Positions 18,241 through 27,212 of a stretch of DNA of 64,000 nt are shown here, piece after piece (the first letter of the stretch is position 1; each line of letters begins with the position of its first letter). The position numbers and the translations under genes were made by a program. This DNA comes from JASHPR01 sp963739645 (GTDB taxonomy: Bacteria; Actinomycetota; Actinomycetes; Streptosporangiales; Streptosporangiaceae). The notes beneath the pieces are model-generated. The model ran no database searches. It saw only the letters and a list, made by a program, of their open reading frames with translations, and was not told the DNA's origin. Location: positions 1-64,000 of the forward strand of contig CAVUBM010000015.1 in the NCBI GenBank assembly GCA_963739645.1, read 5' to 3'.

Positions 18241-18616
18241 TGCGCATCTTGGCGCGAGTCTGCTCGAGTGCCACGGAGCAGTCCTGGTCGCCGCGGCCGT
18301 CGCAGTCCTCTTCGGCGTCGACGAAGTGGCTTCGTGCACTCGGGACCCCGGCGACGGGCCAGGCGTGCTCGCACGCGAGCGACGCCGCGAACCGTAGCGG
18401 AGACTTCGTACGTTCGGTCGCGGCCCGCCGACGTTCGCCTGCGCTCTCGTCCGTGCCCGTGGCGAGCACGTCGGACGCCTGGTCGCGGCGCGAGTCGAAG
18501 CGCCTCCGCCACTACTAATTGCGCCCAGCCCAGGATGGCGATCGTGCCAAGCGACGTCGATCCAGCAAGGCGACGGCGCGGCCCGATGAACCGCGCCGTC
18601 CCAAGAAGCGTTCGCG
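18241..18616. other. Gap without a convincing gene
   Basis: About 375 bases between a plus-strand gene end and the 3' end of the minus-strand ferritin-like gene. Long open frames cross it on both strands but read as Arg-rich shadows without motifs. Nothing else was recognised. Confidence 0.4.
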
Positions 18617-19127
18617 CTACGCGTGCTGCAGCGTTTGCTTTGCGAGCTTCTCCGATGCCCTGCGTGCTTTTTGCAGCGTCTGCTGCTCGCTCTCGAGGTT
18701 CTCCTGCAGGAGCGCGACGATGTCTTCTTCGCCCATCGCCTGCGCCTTCGTGATCAGGCCGTCGTAGACAGCGATCTCGTGCGCCTCTGTCTCGACGACC
18801 CCCGACAAGATCACGGCGTCGTAGAGGCTCTCGTCCACCTGTCCGAGCATCGCCTGGCTCTTCCTTCTCGAGGCCCTCGATCGTCGGGGACGACTGTTCC
18901 TCCACATCCTCGCCCAGCGCCTGGAAAACCTGCATCAGGTTCCGAACGTGACCTTCGGTCTCGCGGCGGTGCTGCGCCAGGTTCTGCATCAACTCGCGGT
19001 CCTGCGCGGTCGCTTCGAGCTGCGGGAGCATGTCCCCGAGGATCGTCTTCTCCATCTTTAGCGCCGCGCCGAGCTTGTGGACGTAGAGCTCGCGCGGGCT
19101 GTCGATGCTGTCGCCGAGTATCGCCAT
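18617..19127 (-). CDS. DUF892 (YciF-type) ferritin-like protein, one frameshift
   Basis: A ferritin-like four-helix protein of about 170 residues linked in other bacteria to stress responses. The N-terminal part reads MAILGDSIDSPRELYVHKLG and continues through LAQHRRETEGHVRNLMQVF. After a frameshift near 18870-18900 the C-terminal part continues through ETEAHEIAVYDGLITKAQAM to TLQHA. The Glu and His spacing typical of the di-iron fold is visible. The ATG at 19127 is the natural family start. Confidence 0.8.
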
Positions 19128-19301
19128 GAGGGGACCCCCTTCGTCGTGGATTTCGGGTGGGCTACCCGACGCCGCGCGCCGCAAACGCACCTGGCCCGCT
19201 AGGAGCGGAGAAACAGTTCCGAGCCGCGAAAAGGGGAAGATCCGAAGCCGCCGCCCCGTCTTGTGCTCGGCAGCACTTGACCAAAACAGGGAGTGGAGAA
19301 C

Positions 19302-19759
19302 ATGAAACGGCGTCGGAAGAAGATCTTCAGCGGAGTCGCCCTCGCATTCGCACTCGCGGCATTCGCGGTGCCGACCGCGCAGGCGCGGCCCTTGAGCAAG
19401 TGGGGCACCAACCCGACCGCGACCTCGGCGGCGGCGAGCTATACGCCGCAGCAGCTGCGGGCGCTCGAGTTGCGGTCGCAGGGGATGAACGAGCGCTACG
19501 GCTCGGCGACGGCGAGCTTCACCCGGCAGCAGCTGCTGGCGGAGGAGTTCGGTCGCAGGGAATCGACAAGAAATACGGCCTGATCGGAAAGACGACGACC
19601 AGCGAGCAGTCGTCGAGCGTGCCGACGCTCGTGGCTTCGAGCAACGGCTTCAGCTGGGGCGACGCGTTCGTCGGCGCGGCCGCAGTCTTCGCGGCGGCGA
19701 TCATCCTCGTCGCGGGCCTCACGGCCGTGCGGAGGCACGAGCACCAGCTCGGCGTCTGA
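19302..19759 (+). CDS. Small secreted protein with C-terminal FSWGDA-helix-RR signal, frameshifted
   Basis: About 152 residues. It has a Lys/Arg-rich start and signal peptide (SGVALAFALAAFAVPTAQA). Two copies of a repeat follow: LRSQGMNERYG and, after a frameshift near 19550, VRSQGIDKKYG. The C-terminus reads NGFSWGDAFVGAAAVFAAA, a hydrophobic helix, then RRHEHQLGV. Two other proteins in region A (26853 and 28376) share this motif-helix-Arg-Arg ending. It is probably exported and held at the membrane. Function is unknown. Confidence 0.65.
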
Positions 19760-19781
19760 GGTCACGCAGCGAAGGACTGAC

Positions 19782-19807
19782 GAAGCGGGCCCGCAAGGGC
19801 CCGCTTC
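19782..19807 (+). terminator. Terminator-like hairpin
   Basis: GAAGCGGGCCC and GGGCCCGCTTC form a perfect 11-bp stem around a GCAA tetraloop, 22 bases after the stop of the small secreted protein gene. There is no long T-run (ACGTTT follows), which is common in high-GC actinobacteria. Confidence 0.7.
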
Positions 19808-19964
19808 ACGTTTCAGCGTCGGCAGGGAGCACGCGACGCCACGCCGGCAACGTAACGCCCACGCACACTACGAAAGTTCTCTTCGACACCATGGCAGCAC
19901 GCTGCCGAACTGCCGGGTCACTCGAACGGCGTCATGACGTCGTCGACGGTGGAAAGGAGGTCAG

Positions 19965-20033
19965 ATGCTTCACATGTTTCACGCACAAGCGGTCTGGCCT
20001 CTCGGTACCCGCGTAGACATCTCCTGCGCGTAA
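19965..20033 (+). CDS. Possible 22-residue small ORF with strong ribosome site
   Basis: A near-perfect Shine-Dalgarno (AAAGGAGG) ends four bases before ATG at 19965. The frame encodes MLHMFHAQAVWPLGTRVDIS plus two residues, then TAA. The surroundings hold two further GTG starts with strong sites (20179 and 20241). It could be a leader peptide, a small protein, or the start of a broken gene. The evidence is the ribosome site only. Confidence 0.3.
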   Translation: MLHMFHAQAVWPLGTRVDISCA

Positions 20034-20240
20034 GGCCGTAGGCCTCATCGCACCGTCCGGCCCGCGAGGCCGGCTCGCGGCAGCGCCGCCAACGCAAGCG
20101 TTGCGCGCGACCGGCTCCCAGGGCCGAGTTCGTCCGGCGCTCGAAGCGAGCGCAAAACCAACAGAAAGGAGCCGCGACGTGACCGACCCGTTCGCACTGT
20201 GCGACTGGTCGCTCATCAGGATCCCGAAAGGGAGGGAGCC

Positions 20241-20445
20241 GTGTACGACTACTACCAAAAGAACGTACGAGGCCCGTGAACGCATAGCCGGCCGCAGGCG
20301 CGAGGCCGAAGCCGAGCGGATCATCCGCCGAGCCCGGACCCGTCGCCAGCGGCGCCGGCGGGCCCAACTGGCGGGCGCGTTGGGACTGCTGCGCGGCGCA
20401 CGCGGCGAGGCAGGGCACCTCCGTCTCAACGCCCAGGCGGGCCAG
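20241..20445 (+). CDS. Possible small basic helical protein, frameshifted
   Basis: GTG at 20241 follows GGGAGGGAG and begins VYDYYQKNVR. After a one-base shift near 20270 the neighbouring frame continues YEARERIAGRRREAEAERII, then an Arg-rich stretch. The end is uncertain; I place it before the hairpin at 20449. An alternative is a longer product starting at GTG 20179 without a shift. Confidence 0.35.
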
Positions 20446-21246
20446 GCAGCGTCCGGGAGCTCGGGAACGAGCCGAGCCCGATCTCGAGCTCCCGGACGCG
20501 ACGCAGTCCGCAAATACGATTCAGCCGGAGGCTCGTGGCCGTCACCCCATGCGGCGTCGCTACGTAGTCGCCCGTCCGCGCGGGCAGCACCGCCGGCTTG
20601 CCGTTCAGCCGCGCATCGACGTTCCAGGGCGCCCCGATCCGCAGCCAGAGCCGTCTGGAGACGAAGCGCACGGTCCGGCCCGGCTCGAGCGTCCCCTGCC
20701 AGACGAATGCCCCGGCGGCGGATCCGACGTGGACGGACAACCAGCATGCGCCGCGCGTCGCCGCGACGGTGAGCCGCGCCAGAGCTGGGACGATCGGCGC
20801 CGTTCGCACCGGCGTCGTGTGCGTGGTCGTCGCGCTCGTCGTCTGCGCCAGCGCCTGAGTCTTCGCCCGCTGATTACCGCCGCCGGAAGTCAGCTGCCAG
20901 GCGATGAGCGCCACGAGCGCGGCGGCGATGACGACGGCGGCGACGAGAGAGCGGCCGAAGGTGAACCGCCGTCCAGGGATCCGCACCGGAGCGACGGCCG
21001 GAGCGTCCTCCGGTGGCGCAAAGCGACTGTGGTACTCGTCAACGAACCGCTGCGCGTCGAGGTCGAGGTAATCCGCGTACGTGCGCAGGAAGCCCCGCGC
21101 GTACGCCGGTCCCGGCAGCGCGTCGAAGTCGTCGGCCTCGAGCGCGCGAGGTACCTCGCGCGGATCTTCGTGTCGCGTTCGACCTGGGCCAGCTCGAGCC
21201 CTCGACGTACGCGCGCCTCCCGAAGACTGCTTCCGATCTCGAACAC
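20426..21246 (-). CDS. RodZ-like HTH and DUF4115 membrane protein, one frameshift
   Basis: A cell-shape-type protein of about 270 residues. It has an N-terminal helix-turn-helix (FEIGSSLREARVRRGLELAQ), a shift near 21150, then ARGFLRTYADYLDLDAQRFV. A membrane helix follows (LVAAVVIAAALVALIAWQL), then a Thr-rich linker and a DUF4115-type beta domain ending near ARTGDYVATPHGV. RodZ links MreB to the wall machinery. The last about 30 residues read through a large hairpin and may be extended by an indel. Confidence 0.72.
20449..20499. terminator. Large inverted repeat between convergent genes
   Basis: GCGTCCGGGAGCTCG at 20449 pairs perfectly with CGAGCTCCCGGACGC at 20485: 15 bp of stem around about 21 bases. 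It lies where plus-strand and minus-strand genes meet and probably ends transcription in both directions. Confidence 0.6.
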
Positions 21247-21339
21247 GTGCGACCTCCGCTCCGGTCTTTGCAGTGTTGCGCGCCGACGCGGGATCCGCCA
21301 GGGGAACGAGAAGCGTGTCGGTGATGCAGCGGTCCGCTG

Positions 21340-22195
21340 CTAAGCGCTGTCCGAGCCGGTGAGCCAGACCGGGTCGCCGATGTCGAGGCCGAGGCCTTCG
21401 AGCGCGCTGCCCGGATTCCCTCGGACGATCATCAGCCACCCGCGCGGATCGACGATCACGCCGTACTGTCCGCCGTCGAAGTCGGCGTACGTGCTCCCGC
21501 GTCGCGCCTGCGTCGAGGCAGAGACGGCGGCGACTTCGAGCGCTGCGCTGTGATCGAGCCCTGCGGCGGCGAGGGGTGGCTCTCACCTGGGAGGCGGGAC
21601 GTTGAGCTGGATGTTGCCGAAGCGGTTGTAGTCGACCACTTCGCAGCGGATCTTTCCCGGCGTCGTTTCGGGCTCCGAGACATCGACCCTCACGAGTGTC
21701 GCGGGATCGACCTGCTCCCCGAGCCGCTCGATCGGCACGCCGATCGCGAGGTGGGCGGCGGCAGGGCAAAGCGTGTCCCGCGCGCGAAACGAGGGGTTGA
21801 TCGGCTCGCGGATGATCTCCGGCGACGTGATCTCGACGACCGACCGGACACCCCCGGCCGCTTCGGATGCGAGCAATAGCAGGCCGTTGTCCGGCCCGAG
21901 CGAGCGCACGGCCGCTCTGCGTTTCGATCGCGATCTCACGATCCTTGCCGACATTCGGATCGACGACCGCGAGCGCGACCGCGTCCTCACTCGTGTACGG
22001 GATGCAGTCCGCCAACAGCAACGCGCCCGACACGACGTGCAGCGCGCGGACGAGGTGCGAGAGATCGACGATCGGGCTCTCCGGCGCGATGCCGGTCATC
22101 ACCGCATGGCAGACGCCGACCCACTCGTTGCCCAAGCCGAAGTCGCTGAGAAAGACGATCTGCCGCGACGTCGAAGGCATCTTCGCGCTGAGCAT
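21340..22195 (-). CDS. SAM hydroxide adenosyltransferase (DUF62 / SAM hydrolase) family, frameshifted
   Basis: A member of the fluorinase/chlorinase-like fold that usually hydrolyses S-adenosylmethionine to adenosine and methionine. The N-terminus has the family motif IVFLSDFGLGNEWVGVCHAV and later SPIVDLSHLVRALHV and VDPNVGKDREIAI. A shift near 21985 leads to NRFGNIQLNVPP, and another near 21590 to the C-terminal domain ending DPVWLTGSDSA. It lies in a run of minus-strand genes that includes two SAM-dependent methyltransferases. Confidence 0.78.
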
Positions 22196-22236
22196 CCACT
22201 TTGCCGCTGCGCGATGCAACCGGTGTCGTCGTGGCC

Positions 22237-23179
22237 CTAACGCCAGGCGGCGACGAGGCGGCCGTCCTCGTCGGCAACGGACGTGCCGAGCGCCGCGCAC
22301 GCGTCGGTGAACCGGCGCCGGATCCAGGCCCGGTCGTCCCCGTCGGCGAGCCGCGTGTACGCGTACTCGAGCTTGAGCGGGATCGCTTCCAGGCGATCAC
22401 CGGCGAGATCGACGAGGAAGAGCAGGCCGAGGTCGTTGCGCAGTCCAGGCTCGACGCGATAGTCGTCGATGAAGTCGCCGAGGTCGAAGAGCACGCCCCG
22501 CGCGACGCCGTGGAAGACGTGCGCCGAGTGTCCGGCGACGAGCGTCGCGCCCGCTTCGCGGAGAAGGTCCGCCACTCTCCGCACGTGCCGTACCGGCTCG
22601 GGCGTCATGTTCGGGCCCCAATGCCGGCGTGACGAGGGTCGCGTCGACGTCGAGCGCGCCGACCGCCGCCCGCAACCAGTCCGGGAGCTCCCCGCGTTCG
22701 AGAGCGGCGTACGCGACGCCGGCACGGTCCGGTCCTGCTCCGTAGCCGCGCGGATGATCCGTGACGCCGACGACCGCGAGCCGGAAGCCGTCGGCTTCCA
22801 ACACGACGGGCGTGCGCGCCCGCTCGACGTCCGTTCCCGCTCCGACGACGCGGATGCCGGCGGCGTCGAGGTGCGCGAGCGTGTCGAGGAGCGCGTCGGC
22901 GCCGAAGTCGAGCGCGTGGTTGTTGGCGAGCGTCACGCAGTCGACGCCGAGGTGGACGAGCGCCCGCGTCGCCCACGGCGGTGCTCGGAAGTGAAAGACC
23001 GCTCCCGCCGTCGGTCGGCCGCGGGCGGAGACGCAGCATTCGAGGTTGAGGACGACGAGGTCCGCACCGCGGACGATCTCGACGAGCTCCGGCGCGAACA
23101 GCGCATCCGCACTGACGGTCTGGAGTCGCTCCGCGACGCCGCGACCGAGCATCGTGTCGCCGGCGAGCGCGAGCTTCAC
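22237..23179 (-). CDS. CapA-family protein, one frameshift
   Basis: A calcineurin-like metallophosphoesterase-fold protein of the CapA (poly-gamma-glutamate synthesis) family, about 310 residues. Landmarks are LALAGDTMLGRGV with the metal-binding Asp, VVLNLECCVS and VTLANNHALDFGADAL. After a shift near 22620 come VAGHSAHVFHGVARGVLFDL and the C-terminus. There is no signal peptide, unlike the lipoprotein CapA. It overlaps the PCMT gene by four bases, so the pair is translationally coupled. Confidence 0.82.
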
Positions 23180-23808
23180 GTCGTCGTGTAGCCGTGGCGC
23201 CCGACCAGCTCAACGAAGCGTGCGCCCGCGACTGTTCGTACTGCGTGCAGCTCGTCGTTCCGCTTGACGAACAGGATCACATCTTCCGAGCCGCCCGGGC
23301 CGATGGGCTGGACGAGCCGGCCGGCCTCGGCGAGCTGCGCCTCGAGCGGCGGCGGCACGCGTGGAAACGCGGCGGAGACGACGATCGCGTCGTACGGCGC
23401 GTGTGCGGGCAGCCCTTGGCTGCCGTCGCCGACGACGACCTCGACGTTTGTCGCGCCGCCACGGGCAAGGTGATTGCGCGCAGTGTCGGCGAGGTCGTGC
23501 CAGCGCTCGACGCTCCAGACCTCGGACGCCAGGCGAGCCAGCAGCGCGGTCTGCCATCCGTAGCCGGTGCCGATCTCGAGGACGTGCTCGTGACCGCGGA
23601 GCTCGAGCGCTTCGACCATCCGTGCGACGAGCGACGGCTGCGTCGTCACCTGGCCGTGTGGGATCGGCAGCGGACGGTCGAGATCCGCCTGCCCGGCAAG
23701 CTGCGGTGGGACGAAGCCGGCGCGATCGACGGCGCGCACGGCAGCGAGGACACGCGGATTGGCGACGCCTGCGCGCAGCGAGGCCTCGACGAGCGGATGC
23801 CCGGCCAT
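23176..23808 (-). CDS. pcm: Protein-L-isoaspartate O-methyltransferase
   Basis: An intact 210-residue PCMT that uses SAM to methylate isoaspartyl residues and so starts repair of aged proteins. It has VTTQPSLVARMVEALEL, the SAM-binding motif I VLEIGTGYGWQTALLARL, and the post-motifs VVVGDGSQGLP and YDAIVVSAAF. It overlaps the downstream CapA-like gene (ATGA) and follows a second methyltransferase. Confidence 0.9.
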   Translation of the reverse strand: MAGHPLVEASLRAGVANPRVLAAVRAVDRAGFVPPQLAGQADLDRPLPIPHGQVTTQPSLVARMVEALELRGHEHVLEIGTGYGWQTALLARLASEVWSVERWHDLADTARNHLARGGATNVEVVVGDGSQGLPAHAPYDAIVVSAAFPRVPPPLEAQLAEAGRLVQPIGPGGSEDVILFVKRNDELHAVRTVAGARFVELVGRHGYTTT

Positions 23809-23828
23809 GCGGCCAGTATGCGCCGCGC

Positions 23829-24766
23829 TCAGTCAGGGGATGCAGTGCCGTGCAGAAAGGCCTTCTGCCCGACCGCCATGCCGAATCCCGGGAGCAGCGG
23901 GATCCAGCTGACGCGCTCGAATCCCGACTCGGCGAGCAGCGCACGGAATTCGTCCGGCGTCTTGAAGCCGATCCAGCCTGGGTCTGCAGGCGACCCAACG
24001 GCGAGCTGAGTGCGTTGAACGAGGCTGGTCCCGGATCGATCACGCAGTAGACACCACCGGGCCGCAGGCAGCGCAGGACGCTCGCGGCTGCGGCCGGCGG
24101 ATCCGGATAGTGGTGGTGCGCGAGCGAGCTGTAGACGACGTCGAAGGTGCCGCTGAACTCACGCGGCAGGTCGCCCACGTCGGCCTGGACAAAGGCGCAG
24201 TTGTCGAGCCCTCGCGCCTGCGCGGCGGCGTGGGCCGCCGTTACCATGCCGGCCGCCAGGTCGACGCCGACGACCTCGCCGTGCGGGACGAGCTTGGCGA
24301 CTCGCCGCAGCTCCCGCCCCGGGCCGCAGCCGGCGTCGAGCACGCGCGATTCGGGCGCGAGATATCGGCGGATGACGGCGAGCGCCTCGTCGAAGATCGG
24401 CGTCGAAAACGGCCGCACGCACGCTTCGTAGAGCTCCGCGAGCCGGTCGAAGTCCTCGACGAGGTAGTGGTTGGCGCCCGTCTCGGCAAGCAGAACCGGC
24501 TCCGTCACTCGCGAGAAGTGCGGACCCAGACCACGTTGCGGAGGCCCTTCGGGCTCGTCGCCTACGACCGGCCCGACGAGGCTCATCCCATTGCATTTCA
24601 ACACTTTCGCCGGATAGAGCACGCTCGCGGAATACGCCCACAACGTTCCGACGAGCGAAGCCTCCGCGAGCTGAATCGGTCGCAGCTTGCGGACGAGGGC
24701 GACCTGCCGCATTACCTGTCGACGCACGTCGGCCTCGCGGTCCAGGAGCTCGGCGAAGGCACTCAT
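23829..24766 (-). CDS. Class I SAM-dependent methyltransferase, one frameshift
   Basis: About 312 residues. An N-terminal helical domain (FAELLDREADVRRQVMRQVA) precedes a Rossmann methyltransferase with motif I VLDAGCGPGRELRRVAKL and VVYSSLAHHHYPDPPAAAAS. A shift near 23985 leads to the C-terminus (WIGFKTPDEFRALLAESGFE). The substrate is unknown; it resembles UbiE-like enzymes acting on small molecules. It heads the minus-strand run with pcm, capA-like and SAM hydrolase genes. Confidence 0.78.
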
Positions 24767-24820
24767 CGGGCCAGTATGCGCAAGGAGACGCTAGCCCCAT
24801 CGACATGTCCCGATCCCTCA

Positions 24821-24845
24821 CGTCCGGGGTCAGACCCGGGCCGTG
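24821..24845 (+). repeat. REP-like GGGGTCAGAC repeat, copy 3
   Basis: The 25-base stretch differs from the lhr copy at 1946 by a single base. It is intergenic. Confidence 0.6.
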
Positions 24846-24933
24846 GCCGGAACAGATGTGCGAAGGGCGGCGCACCGCGCGGCGCGGCGGCATTCCACCT
24901 CTCCGCCTGATTCAGGCGTGCCTCCCTGCGCCA

Positions 24934-24958
24934 CGTCTGGGGTCAGACCTAGTCCGTG
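24934..24958 (+). repeat. REP-like GGGGTCAGAC repeat, copy 4
   Basis: Same 25-base framework as copies 1 and 3 with several changes (CGTCTGGGGTCAGACC, then CCGTG). It lies 113 bases after copy 3 in the same orientation. Confidence 0.55.
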
Positions 24959-25209
24959 GCCCAAACGGACGAGGCGGAGCGCCGCTCGGCGGAGACGCCG
25001 ATCCACTGCAACCGCGCCACCGAGATCGCGCTAGATTTCGGGTGCCACAGCGAGAAGTAGTCGTTCCTGGCGCTCGACTTCTGCGGTCTCAACCAGCATT
25101 GCGCTCCTACTCCTTCGACTGAGCCGTCGTTGTCGTTTCGGGAGCAGGGAGGATCGAGTGTCATCGCCCCGACTTTCGCCGCCGGATCAACCGTCGGGCG
25201 CAAAAAGCG

Positions 25210-25437
25210 ATGAGTGACGTCGACGCGCATCGACATCGGTACCGATCGCCGATCGCCGCGATCGTCGGCCTCGCCGAGGCGGCGCTGCTACGCAACGACC
25301 TCGACCCCAACCTCGCGACGCAGCTACGTGCGATCCGCGGACTGGCACAGGAAGCGCTCGCCGCCGATCAGGACCGCGAGGCTCGCCGCCGAGGATCCGG
25401 GCCAACCGCGCCCTCAGACGATTTCGGCGGGCCCTAG
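25210..25437 (+). CDS. Small protein resembling an isolated histidine-kinase DHp domain
   Basis: 75 residues. The N-terminal half reads HRYRSPIAAIVGLAEAALL, then a short turn (RNDLDPN) and a second helix (ATQLRAIRGLAQEALAADQ). This matches the H-box (His-x-x-x-x-Pro) and two-helix form of histidine kinase dimerisation domains, with a His in the phospho-acceptor place but no catalytic domain. It could be a stand-alone phosphotransfer or dimerising peptide, or a kinase remnant. Confidence 0.45.
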   Translation: MSDVDAHRHRYRSPIAAIVGLAEAALLRNDLDPNLATQLRAIRGLAQEALAADQDREARRRGSGPTAPSDDFGGP

Positions 25438-25535
25438 GTTCGCGTGGCCCGGGAGCGACCCCGGCTCGCGCGCGAGAGGTGGGCACGAATCGCCGCCGCC
25501 GCGTCCGCTGCCTAGGACGCACGGGGAGGTCCTCA

Positions 25536-26861
25536 ATGATCTTCGAGTCTGAGCTCGAGACGCTTCCACGCGAGTCGCTTCGCGAGCTCCAGCGGGAACG
25601 GCTGCGCACGCTCGTGGCCAACATCAAGGAGCGGGTCCCGCTCTACAGGGAACGGCTCGCGGACGTCGAGCCCGGCGACATCGCGTCCGTCGACGACCTG
25701 CGTCACCTCCCGTTCACGCGCAAGACGGATCTGCGCGACACGTATCCGTTCGGCATGTTCGCCGTGCCGCGCGAGGAACTGAGGCGCATCCACGCGTCGT
25801 CGGGAACGACGGGCAAGCTCACGGTCGTCGGCTACACGGCGTCCGACCTCGACCTGTTCGCACGCGTCAACGCACGCTCGCTGGCGATGGCGGGCGCCGA
25901 GCCCGGAATGATCCTGCACAACGCCTACGGCTACGGCCTCTTCACGGGCGGGCTCGGCATTCACAGCGGCGGCGAGCGCCTCGGCTTGACGGTCGTCCCC
26001 GTCTCCGGCGGCCTGACCGAACGCCAGCTGATGCTGATCACCGACTTCCGGCCGGACGTCATCTGCTGCACGCCGAGCTATGCGCTCACGCTCGCGCAGG
26101 CGTTTGCAGAGCATGGCGTCGCGCCCGACGAGCTCAGCCTGCGCTACGCCGCCCTCGGCGCCGAGCCGTGGACGGAGGCGATGCGCCGCGAGATCGACGC
26201 CGGCCTCGGTGTCGCCGCCACGAACATCTACGGCCTGAGCGAGGTGATCGGCCCCGGCGTGTCGTGCGAGTGCGTCGAGGAACGCGCGGGCCTCCACGTC
26301 AACGAGGACCACTTTCTGCCGGAGATCGTGGATCCGCAGACGGAAGAGCCGCTGCCGGACGGCGAGGAGGGCGTGCTCGTCTTCACGACACTCACGAAGG
26401 AGGCGCTGCCGCTCATCCGCTACTGGACCGGCGACATCACTTCGTTGAGCTCGACGCAGTGCGGATGCGGGCGGACGCTCGTGCGAATGGCGCGCATCAC
26501 CGGCCGCAGCGACGACATGCTGATCATCCGCGGCGTCAACATCTATCCGACGCAGGTCGAGGCGGCCCTGCTGCAGCTGCCTGAGCTGACTCCGAACTAC
26601 CGGATCGTCGTCAGTCGCACCGGCACGCTCGACGAAGCGGAAGTCGAGGTCGAAGTCAGCGATTCGTTCCTGGCCGAGGCCGGAACGGACAGCCTCGCCG
26701 GTGAACTGCGTCACGTGCGCGAGCTGCGGCAGCGTGCAGAACACCGGCTCAACGAGCGGATCGGATGCTCGCTGCGCGTCACCCTGCAAGCGCCCGGAAC
26801 CGTGCCTCGTTCCGAAGGCGGCAAGCTCCAGCGCGTTCTCGATCGCCGCGCGTCAGCCTGA
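25536..26861 (+). CDS. paaK: Phenylacetate-CoA ligase
   Basis: An intact 441-residue adenylate-forming enzyme that joins phenylacetate or a similar aryl acid to CoA. Motifs are the AMP loop HASSGTTGKLTVVGYTA, LGAEPWTEAMRREID, NIYGLSEVIGPGV and the hinge ITGRSDDMLIIRGVNIYPTQ. A zinc-binding-like Cys pair sits in TQCGCGRTL. A clear GGGGAGG lies six bases before the ATG. No other phenylacetate genes are nearby. Its 3' end overlaps a convergent gene by nine bases. Confidence 0.9.
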   Translation: MIFESELETLPRESLRELQRERLRTLVANIKERVPLYRERLADVEPGDIASVDDLRHLPFTRKTDLRDTYPFGMFAVPREELRRIHASSGTTGKLTVVGYTASDLDLFARVNARSLAMAGAEPGMILHNAYGYGLFTGGLGIHSGGERLGLTVVPVSGGLTERQLMLITDFRPDVICCTPSYALTLAQAFAEHGVAPDELSLRYAALGAEPWTEAMRREIDAGLGVAATNIYGLSEVIGPGVSCECVEERAGLHVNEDHFLPEIVDPQTEEPLPDGEEGVLVFTTLTKEALPLIRYWTGDITSLSSTQCGCGRTLVRMARITGRSDDMLIIRGVNIYPTQVEAALLQLPELTPNYRIVVSRTGTLDEAEVEVEVSDSFLAEAGTDSLAGELRHVRELRQRAEHRLNERIGCSLRVTLQAPGTVPRSEGGKLQRVLDRRASA

Positions 26862-27194
26862 CGGCGCGCTGCCGTCGTCGATCAGCGCGCTCCACAGTGG
26901 CAGCGGTTTACCCGTGCGCCGGATGCCGAGCGAGCAGAGGCCGATCGCAAGCATGCCCCCGATGCCGATCGCGACGCGCACGCCCGCGTCACCCCAGCTG
27001 AAGCTGTCGCTCTGGTGCTGCCGCTTCGCCGGGAGGGTCGGAAAGTCGAAGTCGGTGACGCCTGGAATCGACCACTGCGGATCGTTGTGACGCGTTGTCG
27101 CAGCACTCGACCCGGCGGCCGACCCAACGGCGATCACTGCGACGAGAACTACAAGTGTCCCGACGAAGATCAATCTGGTGAGCCGCTGGCGCAT
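26853..27194 (-). CDS. Small secreted protein with C-terminal FSWGDA-helix-RR signal
   Basis: 113 residues. It has a signal peptide (LIFVGTLVVLVAVIAVGSAAG) and a short Pro/Thr-rich middle. DSFSWGDAGVRVAIGIGG is followed by a hydrophobic helix, then RRTGKPLPLWSAL. The ending matches the proteins at 19302 and 28376 but carries a longer tail after the Arg pair. Its ribosome site and leader (AGGAGGACAACCAATGCGC) closely match the leader of the gene at 28807, so the two are duplicates. It overlaps the 3' end of paaK. Confidence 0.65.
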   Translation of the reverse strand: MRQRLTRLIFVGTLVVLVAVIAVGSAAGSSAATTRHNDPQWSIPGVTDFDFPTLPAKRQHQSDSFSWGDAGVRVAIGIGGMLAIGLCSLGIRRTGKPLPLWSALIDDGSAPSG

Positions 27195-27212
27195 TGGTTG
27201 TCCTCCTGCTCA

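Larger units (their letters stand above)
24767..25209. other. Intergenic region with two REP-like repeats
   Basis: About 440 bases upstream of divergent genes. It holds the repeats at 24821 and 24934 and no convincing ORF. A 95-codon minus frame (24949-25236) has no motifs. Promoters for the divergent genes probably lie here, but I cannot place them. Confidence 0.45.

Noticed and set aside
19972..19987. parS-like half site (TGTTTCACG) in the intergenic region
   Set aside because: Only about 11 of 16 bases match the palindromic parS consensus and the second half is absent. It also lies inside a possible short ORF and far from parA.
24949..25236. Minus-strand 95-codon ORF in the repeat-containing gap
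   Set aside because: It spans a REP-like repeat and has no motif or good start. It was left as intergenic.
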